Positions 1 through 13,200 of a stretch of 41,612 nucleotides of DNA are shown in pieces; position 1 is the first letter of the stretch, and each line of letters begins with the position of its first letter. The notes under the pieces are model-generated. The model saw only the letters and a program-made list of their open reading frames with translations, was not told the DNA's origin and ran no database searches. The stretch is from contig JAAENB010001234.1 in the NCBI GenBank assembly GCA_024224995.1, positions 1-41,612 of the forward strand, written 5' to 3'. Made by a program: the position numbers and the translations under genes. The DNA comes from a bacterium (GTDB taxonomy: Bacteria > Spirochaetota > UBA4802 > UBA5550).

Positions 1-1200
1 AAAATTTATTTTCCTGTTGAGAATTTTTTCAATACTTTCCTTATCCAGGTTTGGCTTTTGATCGGCAGGCGCGTCAAGTTGCCCCATTTTTATGTATTGC
101 GACAAATAGGTCTCAACGAGATTTATATCCATTTTAGGACAGGTAATTCCTGCTTTCTTAAGAACTGACGCGGTATAATCAGTGGCCGCGTAGCCGTCAT
201 TTTCATACATTTCCTTGATAGCCGAACCGTATCTCATTAAACTGATAACCATTTGGTCTTTTTCTGATTTCCGGTAATGGAAGGCGTCACTTTCAAGCAG
301 TGCAAAATAGTCTTCCGGAGTTATCATATTGACGGTATATCCATAGTCCATTAAGATCTTCATAACATCATTCCATGTTGTTAGATCAGGATTCACCAGG
401 TGGTATGTTTTGAAAAAATCATGGTGCTCAAGCGCGAGGTAGATCATTGACTTCGCGATAAAATCAACGGGGGTCATATCGACATGATTGATGCCTGAAA
501 TGGCAATACCGGTCTTGACGATCAATTCAAAAAGCTCATAATATACACCGGTTACCCCGGTCAGATCAAATGGGTATAAACCGGTTTGACTGTCTCCGTA
601 TATATTACCGGGACGGACATTGTTCCATATCAACCCCTTTGGGGTGGCTTCCCGGACTATTTGTTCACATTCAAGTTTTGTTCGAGCATATCCCAGCTTC
701 GGGAATTTTTGCCCCACATCAAGGTCGTCTTCTTTAAAGCATACATTGCTCTTATAGATCAGATCCCCCATTGCGCTATAGCTGGAAGTATTCATAATAT
801 ATTTTTGCTCTGTTTCCAGTACAAAATCGACCATATTCCTGGTTCCCGATAAATTGATCAATTCCAGGTTTTTATAGGAGAGCATCAAATTAGTTGATGC
901 CGCCGAATGGAAAGTCACGTCGATTATACCGGCAAGCTTTTTATATTCATCTTCGGCCAGTCCTAATTTATCTTCAGTTATATCACCAATAACAGGGGTA
1001 ACTCTTTTGTCGAATTCTTTAAACAGTGCATCATCTTTTCCATAGCTTAAGAGAGTCTTTTTAATTCTCTCAAGGCCATGAGCTTTATCTTTAGCCCGAA
1101 CCAACGCATATATATTAGCCTTTGTCGTTAAGAGTAATTCTTTTAAAATATAGGTTCCCAGAACCCCCGTTGTTCCGGTGATAAAAATATTATCACTCTT
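1..1200 (-). other. PKS domain: thioester reductase (partial)
   Basis: An extended short-chain dehydrogenase fold from about residue 5212. The nucleotide motif TGTTGVLG is at 5219-5226. The catalytic pair is Tyr5382 and Lys5386 in GYARTKLE, with the SxS-type region NTSSYSAMG upstream. Domains of this type release a carrier-bound thioester as aldehyde or alcohol using NADPH. The end of the domain seems close to the left edge. Confidence 0.88.
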
Positions 1201-4200
1201 GAAATTTTCTTTAACTTCTCTTGAGCGTTCCGATTCAAAATGCGCCGTATTGTCAAAGGTAACGGTTGTCTTCACTTTTTTATCAATTGCTTTTTCTTTT
1301 GGTACTTCTTTACGTATATAGTATTTTTCGTTCGTAATGTCCGTATCAATTAAATGCTGCACAAGAGACCGGATCGTAGGAATTTCAGCTATAACTTTCG
1401 GCTGAACAGCAGCATCATATAATTCCGAAAGCATATTTGCTATCCGTATTAATACAATCGAATCAGCGCCATATTCCGTTATTTCCGTGTCTATATCAAT
1501 AGTATCCTGTTTTACTTTTAATACTTCCGAAAAAATAGTTATAATATCCCTTTGAACTTCTTCTTTTAAATCCAATTCATCGTGAATATGTTTCTCTTGT
1601 GATACGGCACGGGAATAGTGGTCTTCGTTCACAAGATTTGTATCAATTAAATGCTGCACAAGAGACCGTATCGTGGGAATTTCAGCTATAACTTTTGGCT
1701 GAACAGCAGCATCATATAATTCCGAAAGCATATTTGCTATTCGGATTAATACAATCGAATCAGCGCCATATTCCGCTATTTCCGTATCAATATCAATCGC
1801 GTCCTGTTTTACTTTTAATACTTCCGCAATAATTGCAATAGTATCATTTTGAACATTTTTTTCAAAATCTAATGTATCTGTTTCTCTTGCTGCCGGAGGT
1901 GATAGCGGTTCGATTTTTATTTTGCTTTTACTTTCTTCGGTACCCGCAGCGGCTATTGACATCCAATATCTATCTTTTGCAAATGCATATGTGGGTAGCG
2001 ATACCCGTTTTGGATTTTGATTAATATATAATAAATCCCAATCAATGTCAATTCCCCCAATCCACAATTGCGCAAGTTTATTAATTTTTTTCTTGTTAAT
2101 AAGATTTTTTATAAAGTCTTCACCTTCTTGCTCATCTATGATAATCTCATAGTTGGAAGCATTCTTTTTCACATTTCCACAATAAACATTTTGAATATTT
2201 TCCTTATTATTATAATATTCTTTTAATCTTTCAATCAAATCGTCCCTATTTGATACGACTATTGCCAGCCGTTCCTCCATTTCTTCTCTGCCCATTTGCA
2301 GAGTAAAGGCAATATCCGTAAAATTGATCTTTTTATCCGTATCGGGATCAATCTTTTCTTCTTTCATACTATCCGAATAATAAGTGTTAAATGTTTCATG
2401 GTATTCTTTATCGAGAAATTCCACAAGAGCATTAATCGAAGAATAGTCAGAAAAAATAGCCGGTTTTATATCAAGATCAAACTTTCCATTTATTTGTTTA
2501 CCAAATTCAGTTACAGTGATAGGATCAAAACCATATTCATTCATATTCTCTGACACATCAATTTCGTCAACACCAACATTAATTATTTCAGAAGCGAATT
2601 GCAGTAAGCTACTCTCAATCATTCCCGCTGTTTCAATACCCGGCTGTTTTTCCGCAGCAGCATCTTCCCCCCGGAGAAATTCAGCGAGGTTCCGTGCGTA
2701 TTCTTGTAAGCGTTCTTTATTTTTAGCGGACAAAACAATGAGCTGTGGTTCATTGTTTTGTGTCTCTTTTTTTGAGAACGGCTCCCGGTACTCTTCAAGA
2801 ATAATATGAGAATTGGCTCCACCAAAACCAAATGAACTTACTCCAGCCAGTCGAGGTATATCATTACCTCTCTCATCCTGTAACGGTTCCCATTTTTTTA
2901 ATCCTTTAACTATATAAAAAGGCGAATTTTCCAGATTGATATAAGGATTTATTTCTTTAAAATTGAGAATACCCGGCATTTTTTTATATTTCATTGCCAG
3001 TATAACTTTTATTAAACCGGCAATGCCGGAGGCAGGTTCCAGGTGGCCAATGTTGGTCTTTACTGATCCGATACCGCAATAATTTTTTTTGGAAATATTC
3101 TTATCATGCTTTTTCGCGTAATCTTTAAATGCTTTTTTAAGTCCCTCTATTTCAATAGGATCTCCCAATTCAGTTCCCGTTCCATGTGCTTCCATATAAG
3201 CTATATTCTCAACATCAATAGCTGCTTCTTCAAAAGCATTCATTAAAAGTTCAGCCTGCGCTTCGGAATTTGGCGCGGTTAATGACGACGCTTTTCCTCC
3301 ATGATTAATGGCGCTTCCTTTGATTATAGCATATATATGATCGTGATCTTCAAGGGCTTTAGTGAGAGGTTTTAACAGTATTGCGCCAACTCCTTCACCT
3401 CGCACATACCCATTGGCACTTTTATCAAATGTTTTACACCTGCCATCTGAGGAGAGCACTCCAAGTTGAGCGGTATTTATCAAAATTTTAGGAGAAAGAT
3501 TTAAACTTACCCCTCCGGCAATTGCCGCTTCACTCTCTCCATTCTGAACTGACTTAACGGCCTGGTGTACAGCAACAAGACTGCTGGAACATGCGGTATC
3601 AATGGCTTCACTTGGGCCTCTAAAATTTAATAAAAATGAAACCCTGTTCGGTAATAAAGAATGAGCATTCCCTGTGCTAACCTGGGCGCTTGCTTCTCCT
3701 GCATCGGTTAACATAAAAGCGTAATCGATAAATTGAACTCCTACAAAAACTCCTACGGTTTTCCCTGACAAACTGGAGGCTTTATATCCTCCATCTTCAA
3801 TGGCTTCCCATGCGGTTTTTAAAAATAAACGATGCTGAGGATCCATTAACTCAACTTCCCGAGGGGATAATTTAAAAAATTGCGCATCAAATTTATCAAC
3901 ATCCGGGATAAATCCTCCCCACTTTGAATTGGATTTAGTACTATCGGAAAGAGGATCACCATAATAATCCCGCCAGTCCCAGCGCTCTATGGGAATCTCC
4001 GTAACCAGGTCTTTTCCATTTTCAAGATTGCGCCAGAATTTTTCGATGTTCTCCGATTGAGGAAATATCCCGCTTATTCCTATAATTGCAACTTCTTCTT
4101 TTCCTCTAAGCGTAAATCTTTCTGAACCTTTAAAGCGTTCGGAAAAGGGAACAAAAGGTTTCTCTGCAATAATTTCTTCTTCCTCAATGTGTTGAATTTC

Positions 4201-7200
4201 AGGTTCTATTCCTGTTTTTTCAGTTTTTTCAGTTTGCCTGTAAAAATCATTCATTATTTCTTCAAACTCATCAAGCAAATAAGAACTTAAACTTTTAATA
4301 CTAAGATGAGAAAAGAATACTGTTGGAGAGACTTCAACATTGTACGTTTCGCTTAACATGTTTGCGAATCCTTTCAAGCTTATGGAATCAAAACCGAAGT
4401 TACCCAGGTTTTCATTAATATCATTCATACTATGAAAATCAACTTTTAAAAGAGTCGATGCAATTTTCTGAATATCCAGTTGAATTCTTCGTTCAACAGG
4501 CATACCTTCTGTTGCAGCTGGAGTAAATTTCTCAACTTTGGTTTTTACAGGTTTATCTATGGATTGTGTGGTTTTCGCCAATGATATAACTTCATTCTCA
4601 GAACCTTCAATACCTACAAACCGGTTAACTCTTTTTTCTATTCCTGAGATCAATAGCACCTGCGAAAGTGTGCTTTGTAAAATTGCGTCAAAAGCGTTCA
4701 CCCCCACCTCGGTTTCCAAATATGACATGCCGGAAGTCTGTAAATATAAAGATTCGGCCTCCTCGCTCATGTGCATTCCGCCTTCTTTCCATAACGGCCA
4801 ATTTATTGAGATAGTTTTTCCATGACGCAGTTTTTTCTCTCTTAATTCTTCTCTTAAATCTACATAGCTGTCTAAAAAGCGGTTGCCAATGGAATAATCA
4901 CATTGCCCAAAATCACCTAATACTGCTGAAGTTGAAGAAAACAAAACCATAAAATCAAGGTTTTCATCCTTAGTTGCTTCATCCAGAACAATGGTTCCAT
5001 GAATCTTTGGGTGTAAAAATTTTGAAAATTCATCAATCTCTTTTTGAATAATAATTTTTTCACCGGCAGTCCCGGCAGAGTGGATGACTCCATTAATATT
5101 TCCAAATTTCTCACGAACAGTTTTCACAACTGCTTTCATCTCTTCCAGGTTCGCCGCATCTGCCTGCATGTATACAACATCTGCTCCGAATTGTTTCAAA
5201 CTCTCTATTTTTTCATTTTTTATTGAGTCCGGTTTTGACCTGCCCATTAAGACAAGTTTTGCTTTATATTTTTCTGCAAGGTGACGGGCAAATATAAATC
5301 CAAGAGCTCCGGCTCCCCCGGTGATAAGATACACTCCATTCATTTTCAAAAGTTGATTACCTGAATCATCTAATTTCCGGGGAATTACCTGTTTTAAATA
5401 TCTCTGGTCAGCGATATAGCGAATTTCAGAGCCAATCTCTTTATTCTTTGCCTTTAATTCATTTATGATTATCTCAGCATCGGTTTTTCTTTCTTTTCCC
5501 GATCGTACTATTTTGATAGTTGAAAAGGATAAAGCGGGATAAATTAGACTTAAAGATTTTGAATATCCCGCAGCCGATTCCATAAAGAGGCTTGAAGCTT
5601 TTTTCTCCCCATTAAAGGCAAAAAGAATTCTGTTAACCGATTTAATTCCGGTTATGGAGAGAACTTTAATTAAATGGAATAGAGAATAGATCCCTATTGT
5701 TAAAGATTTTTCAAAAAATTCTTTTTTAATATTTTCATCTATCTCATTAAATATTTTGAGACCGGAATCATATTCATCATCTCCAGAAGAATGAGCGGTC
5801 CAGGCATGCAAAATTTTTCCTGGAGAAAATTTTTGCTTTTTTAGTGTGGTCAATAATTGTAAATAGTCGTCCTGATTCTCAGGATTTATTTGATATACCT
5901 GGTGTGCCAGGTGTTGATATGATTCTCCCGGTTTGACAAGAATGAATTGGGTACCAACTTCATCATCAAAACCTACCTGTTCCTTTAACGCATTCCATAG
6001 GATTTCATCTGTGTCAAAAATCAAAACATGTCCGGGAGACTCGTTTTTCAGATTTTTTAATTCCAGGGCGGACTTTTCCCATTCAACTCCATAAAACAGC
6101 GTGGCCGGTGTATCTTGTTTGCCGGTAAATTCGTTTTTTTCGGAATCCTGAAGCGCTCTTATTGAAAAATTATATATTTTTACCAGTTCATTTCCTTTTT
6201 CATCAAGAAACAGAATATTGAATATTTTTATATCATAACCGGATGCATTCCGTTCCCCCACAACGGATATATATATATAACAAATTTGAGGCAAGGGATT
6301 TATTATTTCAATTTCTCCTGATGAAACGGGAATATAAAATGCATCGGATTTTAATTCAATATTGGCCATAAATCCAATTACTGTTTGCATCGCCCCATCC
6401 ATTAAAACCGGGTGCAGAACAAAACCATCAAGACCGCTTGAAATATGAGCAGGTAGTTCAATGAGCGATAATCCTTCTGTGGGACTGTTGTGTAATTCCC
6501 GGATTATTTGAAAATTTGAACCATACATAAACCCCTTGTTGGTAAATAGTTCGTAACACTCCGAACCTGTTTTTTTATCGGGGCACCTTTGTTTTACAGA
6601 TTCGATGTTAACCGGTTCGGATTTTGATTGAATTCCGGCATAGTGGCCGTAAATAATTTTCCCCACGGCATGTAGTTCTCTCTGTTCACTCTCACTGTTG
6701 GTAAATATCTCAAATTCAACCTCATCCCGGTTAAGGAAAAGACTGGTATGAATTTCTTTTTTATCTTTTCCGATGGACAGGGGTTTAACCCATACAAAGT
6801 CTTTAATTTTTTGAACTTCCATCTCTCCTGAGATTTCACCGGCGGCTCGCGCCATTTCTATATAAACGGCTCCCGGAATAGCAACTTGATCAGCAAGAAA
6901 AAATTCATTACCGGTAAGTTCCGTTGAGAATTTTAATTCATTAAAATTGGATGTATTGCGGCCTATTAAAGGATGAAGTGTTAAAACTTTTTCATGCCCA
7001 GGCGCACCGGTTACCTCTCCGGCTTCCGGTATCCAATGGGATACACTTTCAAATGGATACCCCGGTAAGGATATTCGGTTAGGTTTGGAATCAACATATC
7101 TCAGCCCCCAGTCGACATCAACACCCGCTATCCATAGCTGGGCTAACTTCTCCATATCTTGCTCATCTATAATAATTTTGATGAACTCTTCTCCGGCTTT

Positions 7201-10200
7201 TCCTTCAATTAGTAATTCGAATTTATCCCTTTCTATTTTCACATTTCCGGAGTATACGCCTTCAATATCCCTTTCTTCTTCACAAAACAACGTTAGTTTT
7301 TCGGCCAGATTTTCTATATCATTTACAATTATTGCTAATCGTTCGTCCAGAGCTTCACGCCCAACTTGCAGGGTATAGGCCATATCAAGAAGAAAGATAT
7401 TCTTTTCATTTTCTGTTTTTCCCGGTTTGTCAATAATAGCTTTGTTTAGATAATCAGCCATATTTTTTGCATGAATTTTTAACTGTTTCATATTTTTCGC
7501 AGAAAGTATTATAAGCTGGTTTTGAAGGATTTCCGTATTTAATTGCTGCTCCGGATTTTCGAACTCTTCCAGGATAAGATGAGCATTAGAACCTCCGGCA
7601 CCGAAAGCGCTTATACCAGCTCTCCGCGGATATGTTTTCCTTTCCTCATCTTCCGTAATAACCGGCCGCTTCCATTCTTTTAATTCACGAATAACATAAA
7701 AAGGTGTATCCTCAAAATCTATATTGGGATTCAATTTTTTGGAATGAATAGAAGGCAATAACTGTCGATATTGAAATTGCAATAGTACTTTTGTCAATGC
7801 GGCAATTCCTGCTGCGGACTCTAAGTGGCCAATATTGGACTTCGCTGATCCTATGGCACAGTATTGTTTTTCTTGAGTATATTTACTATATGATTTTGTT
7901 AATCCCGCCATTTCAATAGGATCGCCTAAAGAGGTTCCCGTGCCGTGAGCTTCAACATAAGAAATTGTTCTTGCGTCTATTTTCGCTTTTTTTAATGCTT
8001 CGGTGATCAATTCCGCCTGGGCATTGGGACTTGGCACGGAATAGCCATTTGTTTTCCCTCCATGGTTAACGGAAGTTCCTTTAATAACCGCATATACACG
8101 GTCTCTGTCAATTCTCGCATTGTTGAGCGGTTTTAACAACACAGCGCCTACACCTTCCCCAGGCACATAACCATCCCCACCTTCTCCAAAACTTTTGCAT
8201 CGTCCGTCACTGGCAAGAAACATCCCCGACCCTAATTGAAGATATTTTGCCGAATGAATTGACAGGTTGACGCCGCCTGCTATTGCATAATCACTACTCC
8301 CCATATAGATACTTTCACAGGCCATATGAACCGCCGTGAGTGACGACGAACACATTGTATCTACCGAAATACTTGGTCCGTGAAAATTGAAAAAGTATGA
8401 AACTCTATTGGCAATTGAGGCATATGACGAAGAGGGCGCAATGACATTGCCTTTTAACGATTCTTCCACTCCAAATAACTGGTAGTGCCCCCACATGACA
8501 CCTACAAATACACCAACCTTGCTGCCTTTTAAAGCGGCCCTTGTAGTGCCTCCGTCTTCCAGAGTGTGCCATACTGTTTCCAAGAACAAGCGTTCTTGAG
8601 GATCAAGTAATTCTGCCTCTCGTGGAGAAATATTAAAAAACAACGAATCAAATTTATCAACGTCACCAATAAAACCGCCCCACTTGCCGTATGTTTTACC
8701 GGGAACATTCTTTTCCGGGTTAAAATAAGCAGTATGATCCCATCGATCTTCCGGAATCTCCGTAATACAATCTTTTCCTTCTTTTAAATTATTCCAGTAT
8801 TCATCAATGGTGTCTGCTTGTGGGTATCTGCCGCTTATTCCGATTATCGCTATATCTTTCACCACACCGGCGATCTCTTCCGGTTCATATTCGCCTCTAT
8901 CACTAAAATCTTTTTTAAATGGTTTAGACGGCAACTTTGAGTGCTTCAATTGCTCATTTTCCATACCGCTGTCACTTGTTTTTTCTGTAATCTGTATCGT
9001 CCTTGGAGAACTACCGGAAATATCAGCATCCGCTCCTTTCTCCATTTGAAAAATTGTTTCTAATTGCCTCCGATGATTCTCTATCAAATAATTAGCAAGA
9101 TCGTGAATATTAGTATATTCAAAAAACAAGGTCTTGGGAAGTTTTTCGAAATCCTTTTCCATTTGCTTCGATAGATTCATTATCATTAATGAATCTATTC
9201 CGTATTTCTCAAGTTCATCTTTTGGATTAAGCCTGCTTTTTGATATCTTTGTTACCCGTGAAAACAGGTCCAAAAGATATTCTTCCGTTTTTTGCAGCAG
9301 CTCTTTGTCATCGGTAATGGGTGCCGCTTCACGAGGCTGCTTAACAAGCGGTGGAGTGCTCGGAGTACTCTTTTCAACAGGAGGCCTGCCGCCCTGGAGA
9401 ACGGTAAGCAGCTGATCATTAAAATTTTCAAGAAGATACCCGGCCAGGTCATGAATATTCGTGTATTCAAAAAATAAAGTCTTGGGTATCTTGCCAAAAT
9501 CCTTTTCCATCTGCCTGGAAAGATTCATTATCATCAATGAATCTATTCCGTATTTTTCAAGTTCGTCTTTTGGATTAAGCCTGCTTTTTGATATTTTTGT
9601 TACTCGTGAGAACAGGTCCAGAAGGTACTCTTCCGCTTTTCGCAGCAGCTCGCGGTCATCTTGTACTGGTGTACCGGCTTCTTTTGCCGGTTCCTCCGGG
9701 GAATATTCTCTCGCATACGCGACAGTATGCAGCTGATCAATTTGCACCTGATCGCTTTTCTCCGGTTTCTTCTCTTCACCCGCTTGAGTGTCCTCCGTAA
9801 TCAGATCCCGGGGACGAGAAGGCAGGGCACATTTATTTTTTTCAGCTGCCGCCTGGTACTGATTTTTGTCTTTCTTCTCTTTTTGTTTTTTCTCAAATTG
9901 AATAACTCTTTTAAGCGATTCGCTATGATTTTCAATAAGATATTCCGCCAGGCTATATATATTCTTATACTGAATAAACATGGTTTCCGGTAAATTTCCA
10001 AAATCCCTGTTTATCTTATTCGTCAATTTTACTACAATTAACGAATCAAGACCATATTCATCAAAGGTATGGCTTGAATCAATAAGGTTAATGGGAATTT
10101 TTAATTCCTGGGAAAGATTTTTCTTTAAATATGTTTCCGCTTCTTCCAGAAGTGTTTTACTAACGGGCTTGCCTTTATAGTGAAGGATCTTTTTCAACAG

Positions 10201-13200
10201 TGTTTTATGAAATTCAATAAAATACCCGACTAATTCATGAATAGTCGTATAATCACAGAACAGGGTCGCAGGTAACCCATTAAAATCATCTTTGAGCTGG
10301 TTCGACAGCCGTGCCATCATTAATGAATCAATGCCGTATTCTTCAAAGGTAACGGTTGGATCTACTCGATCCTCCGGTATCTTAAGCTCCCGCGCCAGGA
10401 GTTCTATCAAATAATTTTCCGTTTTCATGAACAATTCTTTGTCATCCTCAACAGCAAGATACTTTGAGACCTCTCCATCATATACAATAAACTGCTCTTC
10501 TTTAAGCCGTAAGGCATGTTCAAATGCTTCAATCCCCTGTGGAACCTCAAGCAGGCTCATGCCGGTTTTTTCTTTAATATACTCTTCCATTTCGCTACCA
10601 ATATCCATACCACCTTCCCGCCATAAGGGCCAGTTAATAGAGATGGTACTACCATCTCTATTTCCCATCGCCACAAGAGCATTCCGGTAGTCGGCAAAAG
10701 CGTCCATAAAACTATTCCCGGCGGCATAATCGGCCTGTCCCGTATTTCCAAAAATAGATGTTATGGATGAGAACAGTACAAAAAAATCAAGTTTTTCATC
10801 TTTTGTTGCAATATCCAGGTTAACGGTCCCCTGTATCTTTGGCAAGAGAACCTTGGAAAAACTCTCCATGCTTTTCTTTAAAATAAATGAATCATCAAGA
10901 ACGCCGGCTGCGTGTATAATCCCGTTTAATTCCCCAAACTTTTCTTTCCCTTCTTTTAGAGCTCTTTTAAGACTGTCGGTATTGGACACATCTGCAGAAA
11001 CATAGAACGCCTCACCACCCTTTTCATTTATTTTCTCTATGGCCTGCCGCCTGCTGTCATCGAGATCGGACCTTCCGGTTAAAATCAATGAAGCATGATA
11101 TTTTTCCGAAAGATACCCGGCAAAGATGAGCCCAAGCCCGCCGGTACCGCCGGTAATACAATATACGCCGCCCTGTTTAAAGGACAGTTCCTGTTCCGGT
11201 TCCGGTTCCCCAATCTCCAATTCAAGGAGACTTTTAATCATTCGCTCACTTCCCGTATATTGCACTTCCATTGCGCGTGAGTCCTCATTTGCGAATTCCT
11301 TTACTGATATATTAAAAAATTCAGTTGGAGAAATATTCTTCCGGTCCAGGCGTATCATATGATATTCATACTGTGGGTTTTCCTGGTTAATAGTTTTTAT
11401 AAATCCCCCCACAGCACTATTCCACGGTTGTATATTTTCCTTTGATCGATAATGTATGTAGAGTAATTTTATCTTATTACCGGTTTTCATTTCCATGAGA
11501 ACCTGGCTCAACAGGAATAAAGAGTATATTCCTGTAGTGAGAACAGCGCGCAGTTCTTCTGCTGAAGACAGATTCAAATCCTTATGGGAATAATTCCACA
11601 GGTGCAGGATACTGTTTACCGGAATCTTCTTTTCAATAAAAGAATTAATCAACATGGTATAATCATCTTTGCTGCCGGGATCTATTTCATAAATATTATC
11701 GCCATAGTCTCGATAGGAACCGGCAGGTTTTACCAGGATTGCCCTGGGATAATATTCTTTGAATTCCTTAAAAACATTCTCATTGTGATCGAATATAACG
11801 ACCGAATTGAGTTCGGAACTTTTAACCGAACCAATCTCTACTCGCTGCCATACCGGTTTATAATAAATCCCCATTGGAGAAATATATTCCATTTCATCTT
11901 CAACTGCCGGGCGTGCCGATTTTCGTCCCAGGTTTTCCTTAATCCGAACGACCAGTCTGCCTTCTTCATCATACACGTCCAGGTTAAATTTTTTATAGTT
12001 GGTATCATTATTTTTTTGCCCGGTATCGAGCAGCATAACATGTACATAATAAACAGTATGATTTAACGGCTGAAATATCTCAACATCTCCAATATAAAAC
12101 AAGAGAACCGGTTCCGTTTCATTAATTATCCACACACCGGTATGCATACAGCCGTCGAGCAGTGAAGGATTAAGAATAAAATCATCAATAGACCTGATCT
12201 CTTCCGGCAGGATCAGTTTCGACAGCGCCTCTGTTTCACTTCCATATACCTCGTATACCGATTGATGAGCCGGACCAAAATTAAAACCAATTTGATCCAG
12301 CCTGCTATAGAACTCACTTCCTGTTTCATGAAGCGAGAGCCGTTGCTTTATTGTTTCAATATCAATTTGTTCATAGTTGTACCGGTCATACCCGTCACCA
12401 AATTCAAGTTCTCCGCTCCCATGGATCAGTTTTTCTCCGCTCGGATCAAAACTGCTCACCTCCCATTTAAGGATTTCGGAATCATCGTAAAACAGGTTTG
12501 TGGTAACTTCCTTCTCCAGTTCCCCGGGAAGAATCTCTATTGGGTGTCCAAGCATAAAATCCCTGATAGATTGAACCGGCTGCTCTCCGGCAAGTTCTCC
12601 CGCAGCCCGGGCCATTTCAAGACAGGCGGTACCAGCCAATATGGATCTTCCATTAATGACATGATCCCGTAGATAAAACTCCTCTTGCGTAAAAACCTTC
12701 GTATATGCCTGTTCTTGTAATGTTGATATATTGCGATCAATTAAAGTATGAAGCTTGGCCCCCCTGGTCTTCCTGCCTTCCAGAATATTGATATGTTTTT
12801 CCGGTTCATCAATCCAATACCGTTCCCTGGCAAAGGGATAGGTGGGAAGGGGAATAAGGTTGGGGACTCCATCGGGGTATAATGCTTCCCAGTCAATGGA
12901 AATTCCGAAGCCCCAGAGCTGGGCAAGCTTTCCCAGCTTCCTGTTATTGATTAATGTCTGCAGGAATAGTTCGCCCTCTTCTCCGGTGACAAAAAATTCG
13001 GTTTTTGCTCCCCGGTTCTTGTGGCTTCCCCGGTAGAGATCTTCAATATCATCCTTTCCGTCAAGAAAGCCATTCAACTTCTCCACCAGTTCACGGACAG
13101 TGCCAACAACCAGGGCCAGCCGTTCATCCATCCTGTCCCTGCCGGTTTGAAGAGTATAGGCAATGTTATCCAGGGCTATTGTTTTATCATGCTCTGTTTT

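Noticed and set aside
1343..9660. Regular repeats in the PKS gene as a CRISPR-like array
   Set aside because: Repeats are long, in frame, few in number and encode ACP domains.
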